A stretch of DNA of 18,890 nt. Origin: Deltaproteobacteria bacterium (lineage in GTDB: Bacteria; Desulfobacterota; Syntrophorhabdia; Syntrophorhabdales; Syntrophorhabdaceae). How positions within the stretch are numbered: the first letter of the stretch is position 1; each line of letters starts with the position of its first letter. The DNA is taken from the NCBI GenBank assembly GCA_003506795.1, contig DNYO01000189.1:1-18890 (forward strand), read 5' to 3'. A program made the position numbers and the translations under genes. The notes beneath the pieces are model-generated. The model searched no databases. It saw nothing but the letters and a program-made list of their open reading frames with translations, and was not told the origin of the DNA. Shown piece by piece: positions 1-6,672 of this stretch.

Positions 1-261
1 GATCAGATCGATTGCATTGAGCTCAACGAGGCCTTTGCTTCACAGTCCATCGGCTGTATCAGGGAGCTTGGAATCAATATGGATAAGTGCAATATGTTCG
101 GCGGCGGAATCTCACTCGGTCACCCCATCGGCTGCACGGGCGCCCGGCTCGTTACCACCGCCCTTTACCAGATGAAACGGCTCGGTTTAAAGTATGGTCT
201 CGTGTCAATGTGCATCGGCGGTGGTATGGGTCTCGCCGCAATACTCGAATGTGAGGCGTAA
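1..261 (+). CDS. Thiolase (acetyl-CoA acetyltransferase family), C-terminal fragment
   Basis: This is the last 86 residues of a thiolase; the gene starts left of the window. The reading frame is open from base 1 and ends with TAA at 259-261. Seen: the NEAFA motif (residues 9-13 of the fragment), the GHPIGCTGAR motif carrying the conserved active-site histidine, and the terminal motif CIGGGMGLAAILE with the second catalytic cysteine. These are the three C-terminal signatures of thiolases. The family either condenses two acyl-CoAs or cleaves 3-ketoacyl-CoA with CoA. The stop shares its last base with the crotonase start (TAATG), so the two are translationally coupled. With etfBA downstream, the context suggests the thiolytic step of fatty-acid or aromatic-acid degradation. 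Biosynthetic direction or chain-length preference cannot be told from this fragment. Confidence 0.93.
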   Translation, partial: DQIDCIELNEAFASQSIGCIRELGINMDKCNMFGGGISLGHPIGCTGARLVTTALYQMKRLGLKYGLVSMCIGGGMGLAAILECEA

Positions 262-1043
262 TGATGGAATTCAAGAACCTTATCGTCGAAAAGAAGGACG
301 GTATTGCGATTTTGAAATTCAACCGGCCTAAGGCCCTGAATGCCCTCAATTCCGAGACGCTCATTGAGTTGAAAGCGGCCGGTATTGCCCTGAACGCCGA
401 TAAGGAGGTCAGGGTGGTTGTAGTGACCGGCGAAGGCAAGGCCTTCGTGGCGGGCGCCGACATCCTCGAGATGAAGGACCTGACGGCACTGGAAGGCATG
501 GCCTTCTCCGCACGGGGTCATGAGGCCTTCGCCACTCTGGAGAACATGGAGAAGCCGGTGATAGCCGCAGTGAACGGATTCGCCCTTGGCGGTGGATTCG
601 AGGTGGCCCTATCCTGTGATATCATCTATGCTTCGGACAAGGCAAAAGTGGGTTTTCCCGAGACAACGCTGGGCATACACCCCGGTTTTGGAGGAACGCA
701 GCGGACAGCAAAACTTGCCGGGCTGGCAAAAGCGAAAGAGCTTATCTTTACGGGTAAGACGATTGGTGCCGCCGAGGCTTACGAAATGGGTCTCCTTAAC
801 AAGGTAGTACCCGATGACCAGTTAATGGCCGAAGTTATGGCCCTTGCCGCAAAGATCTCTGCAAACGGCCCGTTCGCAGTCAGACTGGCCAAGGAATGCG
901 TCAACAAGAGCCTCTCCCTTGATAATAAGGAAGGGCTTACCCTCGAGGCGAAGGACTTCGGTCTTTGTTTTGCGACGAAGGACCAGAAAGAAGGAATGAC
1001 GGCATTCGTGGAAAAAAGAAAAGCCACCTTTACGGGTGAATAA
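261..1043 (+). CDS. Enoyl-CoA hydratase / crotonase
   Basis: A 260-aa protein of the usual length for short-chain enoyl-CoA hydratase, which adds water to trans-2-enoyl-CoA to give 3-hydroxyacyl-CoA. Seen: the oxyanion-hole segment AFVAGADI (61-68), the second one GFALGGGFEVALSCD (106-120), and GFPETTLGIHPGFGGTQR (131-148). Both acidic catalytic positions of true crotonases are present, Glu114 and Glu134, which argues for a hydratase over an isomerase or other superfamily member. The start overlaps the thiolase stop; a second ATG follows directly at 264 and either may be used. GTGAGG at 251-256 could act as a ribosome site. It belongs to the same transcription unit as the thiolase and etfBA. 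The exact acyl-CoA substrate is unknown. Confidence 0.93.
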   Translation: MMEFKNLIVEKKDGIAILKFNRPKALNALNSETLIELKAAGIALNADKEVRVVVVTGEGKAFVAGADILEMKDLTALEGMAFSARGHEAFATLENMEKPVIAAVNGFALGGGFEVALSCDIIYASDKAKVGFPETTLGIHPGFGGTQRTAKLAGLAKAKELIFTGKTIGAAEAYEMGLLNKVVPDDQLMAEVMALAAKISANGPFAVRLAKECVNKSLSLDNKEGLTLEAKDFGLCFATKDQKEGMTAFVEKRKATFTGE

Positions 1044-1062
1044 AACATATAAGGAGGACACT

Positions 1063-1860
1063 GTGAAGATAGCGGTTTGTTTGAAACAGGTTCCTGATAC
1101 CGAAGCAGAAATCAAATGGGACATCCCGAAGGGGACCTTGAGCAGAGATGGAATGGATTCCATCACGAATCCCTTTGACGAGTTCGCGCTTGAAGAGGCA
1201 TTGCTGACGAAGGAGAATTACGATGGCGAGATCGTGGCCATTTCCATGGGCCCCGAGGGTGCAGCCGACGTTTTGAGAAATGCCCTGGCGTTGACGGTTG
1301 ATGAAGTGGCACTTTGCACTGATGACGCATTCGCCGGGTCAGACACTTACTCCACGGCGTATGTCCTTGCGGCTGCGATTAAGAAAGCAGGCGATGTGGA
1401 CGTAGTTTTTACCGGCAAACAGTCCACTGACGGCAATTCAGGTGTGGTGGCGGCAGAGCTTGCCGCAGTTCTCGGTTTCGCTCCGCTTACATACGTTTCA
1501 AAGGTCCGGTCCATCGACGCCGCAGGCAAAAAGATCGTCGTGGAAAGGGCTATTGAAGGCGGTACCGAAGTTATTGAAGCAAAGCTTCCGGCCGTTGTCT
1601 CCGTTATCAAGGGTATTAATGAGCCCAGGTTGCCCAACCTCATGGGGATCAGGAAAGCATCCAAGATCGAAATCCCGAAATGGAGTGCAGGTGACCTTGG
1701 TGTAGACGCCGGCAAGGTAGGAGCGGCAGGCGCCAGCACAAAAGTGGTCGAGATCGCTGTACCGCCTCCACGCGGCGCGGGCGAGATCCTCAAAGGCGAG
1801 ATCGAAGAAATTGCCAATACGATCACCGACAAGCTCATTGACTTGAAAGTTATAAAATAA
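1063..1860 (+). CDS. etfB: Electron transfer flavoprotein, beta subunit
   Basis: EtfB, 265 aa. With EtfA it forms a soluble heterodimer that takes electrons from acyl-CoA dehydrogenases. I chose the GTG at 1063 because AAGGAGG (1051-1057) sits five bases upstream and the protein then begins MKIAVCLKQVPDTEAE, the normal family N terminus. An ATG at 1036 in the same frame would overlap the crotonase and add nine unlikely residues. Seen: the nucleotide-binding stretch GKQSTDGNSG and the EtfB signature VERAIEGGTEVIEAKLPAVV, followed by NEPRLPNLMGIRKASK. The DGNSG loop lies where bifurcating and non-bifurcating EtfBs differ, but I cannot assign a group by eye. etfA follows after 20 bases. Confidence 0.94.
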   Translation: MKIAVCLKQVPDTEAEIKWDIPKGTLSRDGMDSITNPFDEFALEEALLTKENYDGEIVAISMGPEGAADVLRNALALTVDEVALCTDDAFAGSDTYSTAYVLAAAIKKAGDVDVVFTGKQSTDGNSGVVAAELAAVLGFAPLTYVSKVRSIDAAGKKIVVERAIEGGTEVIEAKLPAVVSVIKGINEPRLPNLMGIRKASKIEIPKWSAGDLGVDAGKVGAAGASTKVVEIAVPPPRGAGEILKGEIEEIANTITDKLIDLKVIK

Positions 1861-1880
1861 CTTGGAGGAGGGAAAATACA

Positions 1881-2867
1881 ATGGCTAACGATGTATGGGT
1901 ATACATAGAACATAAAGACGGTGATATTACACCGATGTCTTTTGAGCTTCTTGGCATAGGCAAGCAGTTGGCCGATGGTTTCGGTTCCAGTGTCTGTGCG
2001 TTCGTGATCGGCGACAAGGTCGACGACCTCGCGAAAGAAGCCGGCGCCTTCGGAGCAACGAAGGTTTATGCAGTGGAAGGCGACGTCTTCAAGGGTTTCA
2101 GGGGCGAAGCATACGCTAAGGCCGCAGCTTTTCTTCTCGAGAAATATAAACCCGAAATCGCCCTGTTCAGGGCAACGAGCATGGGTACCGATGTCGCAGC
2201 AGCAGCAGCAGCACAGCTTGGTTTCGGTCTGTGTACTGACACCATCGGGCTCGCGGTAGACGGCGGCAAAGTCAAGATGACGCGGGCAGCCTTCGGCGGC
2301 AACTACTCGGTTTCCGTTGTAAATGAAAAGGCGGCCCCCCAGATCGCGACGGTAAGGCCGAAGGCCTTCGCAATGGGCGCAAAAGATGCCTCCAAGAGTG
2401 CCGAGGTGGTAAAAGAGTCTTTTGCCCTCGCGGATGCCGATCTTGCAACCAAGGTTGTTGAGTTCATCAAATCAGCTACAGCAGTCAACCTCGTCGAGGC
2501 CGACATCATTGTTTCCGGCGGCCGCGGACTGGGAAGCGACGCGGGTTTTGCCATGCTGCAGGAGCTGGCTGACCTCCTCGGCGGCGCAGTGGGCGCATCC
2601 CGTGCCGCTGTCGACTCCGAATGGATCCCCTACGAGCATCAGGTGGGACAGACGGGTAAAACCGTAAAACCGAAGATCTACATCGCCTGCGGTATCTCCG
2701 GTGCCATCCAGCACCTCGCCGGCATGAGAACGTCCGATTGTATCGTTGCTATCAACAAAGATCCCGATGCGCCCATCTTCAAGGCTGCATCCTTCGGTAT
2801 TGTAGGCGACTACAAAGAGATCGTTCCCAAGATGATAGAGAAGTTCAAAGGCAAGCTGAACAAGTAA
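1881..2867 (+). CDS. etfA: Electron transfer flavoprotein, alpha subunit
   Basis: EtfA, 328 aa, the FAD-binding partner of EtfB. GGAGGAGG at 1864-1871 precedes the ATG at 1881 by nine bases. The C-terminal FAD domain is clear: GGRGLGSDAGF, SRAAVDSEWIPYEHQVGQTG, KIYIACGISGAIQHLAGM and IVAINKDPDAPIF. The N-terminal domain begins directly, with no extra ferredoxin domain of the kind seen in longer EtfA proteins, so this is the standard form. Oddity: six consecutive GCA codons at 2196-2213 encode an Ala6 run. It ends the unit, 20 bases before a hairpin terminator. The quinone- or ferredoxin-linked partner is not in the window. Confidence 0.95.
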   Translation: MANDVWVYIEHKDGDITPMSFELLGIGKQLADGFGSSVCAFVIGDKVDDLAKEAGAFGATKVYAVEGDVFKGFRGEAYAKAAAFLLEKYKPEIALFRATSMGTDVAAAAAAQLGFGLCTDTIGLAVDGGKVKMTRAAFGGNYSVSVVNEKAAPQIATVRPKAFAMGAKDASKSAEVVKESFALADADLATKVVEFIKSATAVNLVEADIIVSGGRGLGSDAGFAMLQELADLLGGAVGASRAAVDSEWIPYEHQVGQTGKTVKPKIYIACGISGAIQHLAGMRTSDCIVAINKDPDAPIFKAASFGIVGDYKEIVPKMIEKFKGKLNK

Positions 2868-2885
2868 CCGGACTAAAGCAATTTC

Positions 2886-2920
2886 GAAGGGGAGGGCCGG
2901 AAGGTTCTCCCCTTTTTTTA
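2886..2920 (+). terminator. Rho-independent terminator after etfA
   Basis: AAGGGGAG (2887-2894) pairs perfectly with CTCCCCTT (2907-2914). The stem continues inward through GGCC/GGTT with two G-U pairs to a GGAA tetraloop (2899-2902). A run of T follows through 2919. It ends the thiolase-crotonase-etfBA unit and separates it from yedF. Confidence 0.88.
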
Positions 2921-3014
2921 GAAGTAGTAATTCCCCGAATGAAGTCGCCAGTTATTTTGTCGGCCTCTATCGTTAGTCTCTATTAGTTGTAAGTCTTCCA
3001 TTCTTATTATTCAT

Positions 3015-3043
3015 TTGCTCTTGACGAAGTTTTCTAATAGAAT
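3015..3043 (+). promoter_or_regulatory. Possible promoter for the yedF cassette
   Basis: TTGCTC (3015-3020), a 17-base spacer and TAGAAT (3038-3043, five of six matches to TATAAT). The predicted transcription start falls at or very near the yedF ATG (3050), and no Shine-Dalgarno sequence is visible. The -35 match is weak (three of six). Confidence 0.3.
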
Positions 3044-3049
3044 AGCCCC

Positions 3050-3625
3050 ATGGAATGTCTGGATTTAAAGGGCAAAACCTGCCCGGTACCTGTGATTGAA
3101 ACAAAGAAATTCCTGGAGGGCAGGACAGTCGATGAGATCGAGGTTGTCGTAGATGATTCCACAGCCAGCGAGAATGTACGACGTTTTCTGGGATCGAAGG
3201 GCTATTCCACGACGGTGGTCCAGGACGGTAATATCTACCGCGTGGAAGGCTGCCGGGAAAAGGGATTGACCGCCGAACAGCCACAGGCGAAGAGATCGCT
3301 GGTCTTCATCGACGGTGAAACCATGGGGAGAGGCAGCGATGACCTCGGGAAAATCCTGATGAGGTCCTTTCTGAATACCATCAAGGAACTGGAAACACTC
3401 CCCTGGAGAATGGTTTTTGTCAATGCCGGGGTAAAACTTGTGGTATCAGAGTCGGAATACATCAAGATCCTGAAAGAAATAGAGGGTTTGGGCGTCGATA
3501 TCATCGCATGCGGCACCTGTCTGGATTATTTTCACCTCAAGGAAAAGGTCGACGTCGGCAGGATCAGTAATATGTTCGAGATCGTGACCTCGTTCAACGA
3601 AGCCACGAACGTGATCAGACCGTAG
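3050..3625 (+). CDS. yedF: YedF: sulfurtransferase-like selenium metabolism protein (TusA + DsrE-like domains)
   Basis: A 191-aa two-domain protein. Residues 1-70 are a TusA/SirA fold with the CPVP motif (Cys11 of CPxP), the site that carries persulfide in TusA. Residues 80-191 are a DsrE-like domain, with IIACGTCLDYF giving Cys154 and Cys157. This architecture and length match the YedF family, which tracks with selenium use in genomes. Inferred role: accept S or Se from the desulfurase encoded next and pass it to a carrier or to selenophosphate synthesis. The start is ATG 3050 because the protein then begins at the family's normal MECLDLKG-type N terminus. There is no recognisable ribosome-binding site before it. 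The desulfurase starts 28 bases downstream. Confidence 0.9.
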   Translation: MECLDLKGKTCPVPVIETKKFLEGRTVDEIEVVVDDSTASENVRRFLGSKGYSTTVVQDGNIYRVEGCREKGLTAEQPQAKRSLVFIDGETMGRGSDDLGKILMRSFLNTIKELETLPWRMVFVNAGVKLVVSESEYIKILKEIEGLGVDIIACGTCLDYFHLKEKVDVGRISNMFEIVTSFNEATNVIRP

Positions 3626-3653
3626 CTGGCGTATCCCCGGGGCAAAGCCATTA

Positions 3654-4793
3654 ATGATCTATCTGGATAACGCGGCAACATCATTTCCGAAACCCTCAGA
3701 AACCTTGGATTATCTCACTAACTTCGTAACAAATATCGGAGGCAATCCCGGCAGAAGCGGACACACCCTATCACTGGAGGCCGCCCGGATCATCTTCGAG
3801 GCCCGTGAAAAACTAACCGCGTTCATCGGAATGAGGGAGTCTGAACGTCTGATTTTCACGCAGAATGGGACGGAATCTCTCAATATGGCATTGCTCGGTC
3901 TCCTTAAGGAAAACGATCACGTCATAACGACAACGATGGAGCATAATTCCGTCATGAGGCCGCTTGAATTTTTGCGCAGCACCCGCGGAATCTCGTATAC
4001 CGCCGTAACGTGTTCGCGGGAGGGATTCCTCGATCTCGACGACCTTCGCCCGGTTATGAAGGGGAACACCAGGGCGGTCATCATTAATCACGGGTCCAAT
4101 GTAACCGGTGCAGTGCAGTCTCTTGAAGGCATCAGGGAAGTGATCGGCGACACGCTCGTTATCCTGGATGCCTGCCAGACGATGGGGTCGGTGCCTGTCG
4201 ATATGGAGGAACTGAAGGCGGATATCCTCTGTTTTTCGGGCCATAAATCGCTCTTTTCCGTCCAGGGGGTGGGTGCTCTTTATGTGAGACTGGGAATTAG
4301 CCTGACACCTCTGAAATTCGGGGGAACGGGCAGCAAATCGGAATCTGTGGAACACCCCTTGTTCCTGCCGGACAGATACGAGTGCGGGACGCCAAATACT
4401 CCGGGAATTGCATCCCTTCTCGGCGGCCTTACGTTCATCGCGCGTGAAGGCCTGTCTGTCATTGTCGAGAGGAAGCAGGCACTAAGGCGTAAACTTCTTG
4501 AGGGTTTGCGTTCCGTTGACGGTGTGATCGTTTATGGCCATGAAGGGAAAGGCCCCCGTGCATACCTTCCCATCGTCGCTTTCAACATAGAAGGCAAGCT
4601 TCCTTCAGAAGTGGGTTATGAATTGAACAAAAGGTCGATCTTCGTTCGGGTGGGCCTCCACTGTTCGCCTGTGGCGCATCAAACTATCGGCACATTTCCG
4701 AAGGGGACGCTTCGGGCATCGCCCGGATATTTTACCGGGGAAGATGACCTGAATACATTTGTCGAGGCGGTGAGAGAAATTGCCAAAAAATAG
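3654..4793 (+). CDS. Cysteine desulfurase family protein (class V aminotransferase fold)
   Basis: A 379-aa PLP enzyme that removes sulfur (or selenium) from cysteine (or selenocysteine) as an enzyme-bound persulfide. Seen: N-terminal YLDNAATSFPKP; His97 in TTMEHNS, which stacks on PLP; Asp172 in LDACQ; the PLP lysine Lys198 in SGHKSLF; and the nucleophile Cys337 in GLHCSPVAH. The sequence style is that of the IscS/SufS-like subfamily usually found beside YedF and DUF3343, not of the housekeeping IscS next to iscU. Upstream signal for the ATG is weak (GGGG at 3639-3642). Its 3' end overlaps the DUF3343 gene by 14 bases, so the two are coupled. Whether it prefers cysteine or selenocysteine cannot be told by eye. 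Confidence 0.92.
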   Translation: MIYLDNAATSFPKPSETLDYLTNFVTNIGGNPGRSGHTLSLEAARIIFEAREKLTAFIGMRESERLIFTQNGTESLNMALLGLLKENDHVITTTMEHNSVMRPLEFLRSTRGISYTAVTCSREGFLDLDDLRPVMKGNTRAVIINHGSNVTGAVQSLEGIREVIGDTLVILDACQTMGSVPVDMEELKADILCFSGHKSLFSVQGVGALYVRLGISLTPLKFGGTGSKSESVEHPLFLPDRYECGTPNTPGIASLLGGLTFIAREGLSVIVERKQALRRKLLEGLRSVDGVIVYGHEGKGPRAYLPIVAFNIEGKLPSEVGYELNKRSIFVRVGLHCSPVAHQTIGTFPKGTLRASPGYFTGEDDLNTFVEAVREIAKK

Positions 4794-5025
4794 CGTCTTC
4801 CTTTTATTCCATACGATTCACGATGTGCTGCGGGCGGAAAAGATAATGAAGGAGCGCAGCGCGGCATACGAGCTTGTGCCGGTACCGAGAAATCTCAGCT
4901 CTGACTGTGGAATGGCCATCAGACTCGACGATGACCCGAAGGATATAGGGCACTACCTGAGCGGCATCCAAATCGCGGGCCGTTTCTCCTTTGATGGAGC
5001 GAACTACAAGCGCCTCGATCCGTAA
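4780..5025 (+). CDS. DUF3343 family small protein, putative Se/S carrier
   Basis: An 81-aa protein with a TTG start at 4780, 14 bases inside the desulfurase gene. GAGG at 4764-4767 is a modest ribosome site. Seen: a short beta-alpha-beta-like pattern, VFLLFHTIHDVLRAEKIMKE, then ELVPVPRNLSSDCGMAIRL with a single cysteine (Cys43) in the conserved SSxCG position. This is the DUF3343 signature; database entries call the family a putative Se/S carrier-like protein because it travels with YedF and selenium genes. Inferred role: small persulfide or perselenide shuttle. No biochemical function is certain. No clear terminator follows. Confidence 0.82.
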   Translation: MPKNSVFLLFHTIHDVLRAEKIMKERSAAYELVPVPRNLSSDCGMAIRLDDDPKDIGHYLSGIQIAGRFSFDGANYKRLDP

Positions 5026-5064
5026 AAGGCACGACCGGTGTCAGGACTTCCTCTCCCTGCAATT

Positions 5065-5099
5065 AATCTGATTAAATTCATCTAGTTACAATCTGATTA
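5065..5099 (+). repeat. Two exact direct repeats AATCTGATTA upstream of the hsp20 operon
   Basis: AATCTGATTA occurs at 5065-5074 and again at 5090-5099, 25 bases apart start to start. The first copy sits in a perfect inverted repeat TTAATC-T-GATTAA (5063-5075). The second keeps only AATC-T-GATT and ends six bases before a TTGACA box. The position suggests a regulator-binding pair. No known operator is recognised. Confidence 0.55.
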
Positions 5100-5105
5100 C
5101 ACCAC

Positions 5106-5134
5106 TTGACAAAAAATCCGTCAGTGAACAAATT
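5106..5134 (+). promoter_or_regulatory. Candidate promoter of the hsp20 operon
   Basis: A perfect TTGACA (5106-5111) with a 17-base spacer to a poor -10, CAAATT (5129-5134). The CTTGACA start (5105-5111) is also reminiscent of the heat-shock sigma -35, but no CCCCAT-type -10 follows. The AT-rich segment at 5148-5156 (TTATATAAC) is too close to the ribosome site to serve as the -10 for the chosen start. Confidence 0.35.
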
Positions 5135-5177
5135 AATTTCACAACGATTATATAACTTTGCAAGGAGGTTGATGACT

Positions 5178-5624
5178 ATGTTGTGGACAGATGGTTTCGG
5201 CATGTTTGGCAGAGGCCTTGACCCGTGGTCAGAGTTTCAGCGGATCGAAAATGAGATGAATCGAGTCTTGTCCAGGTTTGTGGCGCCCTCGACGGGTGAT
5301 TTTCCGGCCGTCAATATCTGGACTGATGGCGAAGAAACCCTTGTAACGACGGAAATTCCAGGTATCGATGCCGGTGCGATAGACATTTCAGTCGCGGGTA
5401 AGACTCTCATCCTCAAGGGCGCCAGGGAACCGGAACAATTGGATGAAGGCAATTCTTACCACCGGCGGGAGCGCTGGTACGGACAGTTTACCAAGGCTAT
5501 CGAACTGCCTTTTACGATCAACGCGGAAAAAGTAGGCGCTCGCTTCGCGAATGGAATCCTTACCATCACGCTGCCGCGGTCCGAGGCGGAAAAGCCGAAA
5601 AAGATCACGATCAAATCTGCGTGA
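5178..5624 (+). CDS. Hsp20/alpha-crystallin small heat-shock protein (first of three)
   Basis: A 148-aa ATP-independent holdase chaperone. The start at ATG 5178 lies nine bases after AAGGAGG (5162-5168). ATG 5172 in the same frame is only three bases from the site and is less likely. The N-terminal arm is LWTDGFGMFGRGLDPWSEFQ. The alpha-crystallin domain begins near PAVNIWTDGEETLVTTEIPG and ends with the family motif NGILTITLPR. The C-terminal tail KKITIKSA has the I-x-I motif used for oligomer assembly. The RENxY-type segment SYHRRERWYGQF is also present. It leads a tandem of three hsp20 genes; the next begins 11 bases downstream. Confidence 0.92.
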   Translation: MLWTDGFGMFGRGLDPWSEFQRIENEMNRVLSRFVAPSTGDFPAVNIWTDGEETLVTTEIPGIDAGAIDISVAGKTLILKGAREPEQLDEGNSYHRRERWYGQFTKAIELPFTINAEKVGARFANGILTITLPRSEAEKPKKITIKSA

Positions 5625-5635
5625 GGAGGTTGAAT

Positions 5636-6040
5636 ATGGCCGATAAATCAAAGGAAATGCAGAAAAAAGAGATCGAACAGACCGATCTGGTGGAACGCAC
5701 ACGGGCAACCAAAATATATAACCCCGATGTGGACATTATCGAAGGCAAGGACCGGATCATAGTGATAGCGGATATGCCCGGGGTTAACGAGAAGTCTGTT
5801 GAGGTTACTCTCGAGGATAATGTTTTGACCATTTATGGCAGGGTTGACTGGGATGTACCGGAAAGGATGAAGCTTACCCATGCGGAATACGGAATTGGCG
5901 ACTACCAGAGGATCTTCACCATATCCGGCGAGATCAACAGGGAAAAGATCCAGGCAAACGTGAAGGACGGCGTTCTCAGGTTGGTCATGCCAAAAAACAA
6001 TACACCAAAGATGAAGAAGATCGCGGTAAAGGCCGGATGA
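5636..6040 (+). CDS. Hsp20/alpha-crystallin small heat-shock protein (second of three, divergent)
   Basis: A 134-aa Hsp20 paralogue. GAGGAGG (5623-5629) precedes ATG 5636 by six bases; a GTG at 5621 would overlap the first gene and is less likely. The short charged N-terminal arm (residues 1-28, rich in K and E) lacks the aromatic arm of its neighbours. The alpha-crystallin domain follows: YNPDVDIIEGKDRIIVIADM, then the loop RVDWDVPERMKLTHAEYGIG in place of the usual SYHRxER segment, then GVLRLVMPK. The tail MKKIAVKAG has an I-x-V motif. It probably forms mixed oligomers with the flanking paralogues, an inference from their co-transcription. Confidence 0.9.
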   Translation: MADKSKEMQKKEIEQTDLVERTRATKIYNPDVDIIEGKDRIIVIADMPGVNEKSVEVTLEDNVLTIYGRVDWDVPERMKLTHAEYGIGDYQRIFTISGEINREKIQANVKDGVLRLVMPKNNTPKMKKIAVKAG

Positions 6041-6074
6041 AGTCGATAAGCTGATAGAATATGGAGGTATGGAT

Positions 6075-6569
6075 ATGACGACAAGAAGAATTGCACCGCA
6101 AGTAAAGAAGACGAGGGACATTGCCCGGCTTCCGGAGGTGAATCCCCTTCTGTCGTTGCGCAACGACATAGACAGGATATTCGAGACTTTTCTCCGGGGA
6201 TTCGATCCGGGCCTCCCGGTAATAACGACATCGATGTTTCATCCCGACATCGATGTTGCCGACAGCGGCAAAGAGATAAAGGTGACCGTGGAGCTGCCCG
6301 GCATGGACGAAAAGGACATCGATGTGGCGCTCACCAGGGACTCGCTTACGATCCGGGGCGAGAAGAAGGACGAAACAATAGAAGAAGCTGGCAGCTACCA
6401 TCGAATGGAGCGCGTCTACGGGTTCTTCAACAGATCCATCCCCCTTCCCGTTGAGGTGAATGTCGACGGTGCCAGAGCGAGTTACAAGAAAGGCGTTCTC
6501 TCCATCGTCATCCCCAAAACGGAAAAGGCCCTCAAAGAGGAGAAAAAGATATCGGTTAAGGGGAAATAA
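6075..6569 (+). CDS. Hsp20/alpha-crystallin small heat-shock protein (third of three)
   Basis: A 164-aa Hsp20. GGAGG (6063-6067) lies seven bases before ATG 6075; the in-frame ATG at 6069 is one base from the site and too close. The N-terminal arm contains PLLSLRNDIDRIFETFLRGF, a hydrophobic/aromatic helix typical of the family. The alpha-crystallin domain carries PDIDVADSGKEIKVTVELPG, SYHRMERVYGFFNRSIPLP and the end motif KKGVLSIVIPK. The tail KKISVKGK has an I-x-V motif. It is closer to the first paralogue than to the second. It is the last gene of the unit, followed 31 bases later by a hairpin terminator. Confidence 0.92.
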   Translation: MTTRRIAPQVKKTRDIARLPEVNPLLSLRNDIDRIFETFLRGFDPGLPVITTSMFHPDIDVADSGKEIKVTVELPGMDEKDIDVALTRDSLTIRGEKKDETIEEAGSYHRMERVYGFFNRSIPLPVEVNVDGARASYKKGVLSIVIPKTEKALKEEKKISVKGK

Positions 6570-6600
6570 AAGAGGCAAGAATTGGGAATTCGGGAAAAGT

Positions 6601-6632
6601 AAAATACAGGAGCTTTGGCTCCTGTATTTTTT
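6601..6632. terminator. Bidirectional hairpin terminator between convergent operons
   Basis: A perfect 13-bp stem: AAAATACAGGAGC (6601-6613) with GCTCCTGTATTTT (6618-6630) around a TTTG loop. The 3' arm runs into a T stretch (6627-6632), ending the hsp20 operon. On the minus strand the rc of the A-rich 5' arm also gives a T stretch, so it can end the DUF362 operon, whose stop is at 6673. Confidence 0.88.
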
Positions 6633-6672
6633 ATGCACATCTAATCCCGGGTGTTCGACCCCCGGACATTTT

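Noticed and set aside
3021..3026. TTGACG as the -35 box for yedF
   Set aside because: The nearest good -10 (TAGAAT, 3038) is only 11 bases away, too short; no -10 lies at 16-18 bases.
3635..3642. CCCCGGGG palindrome between yedF and the desulfurase gene
   Set aside because: An eight-base palindrome alone is expected by chance and has no T-run, so it is neither a terminator nor a convincing operator.
5041..5177. CIRCE element or sigma-32 promoter before the hsp20 genes
   Set aside because: No TTAGCACTC/GAGTGCTAA pair and no CCCCAT-type -10 follow the CTTGACA sequence.
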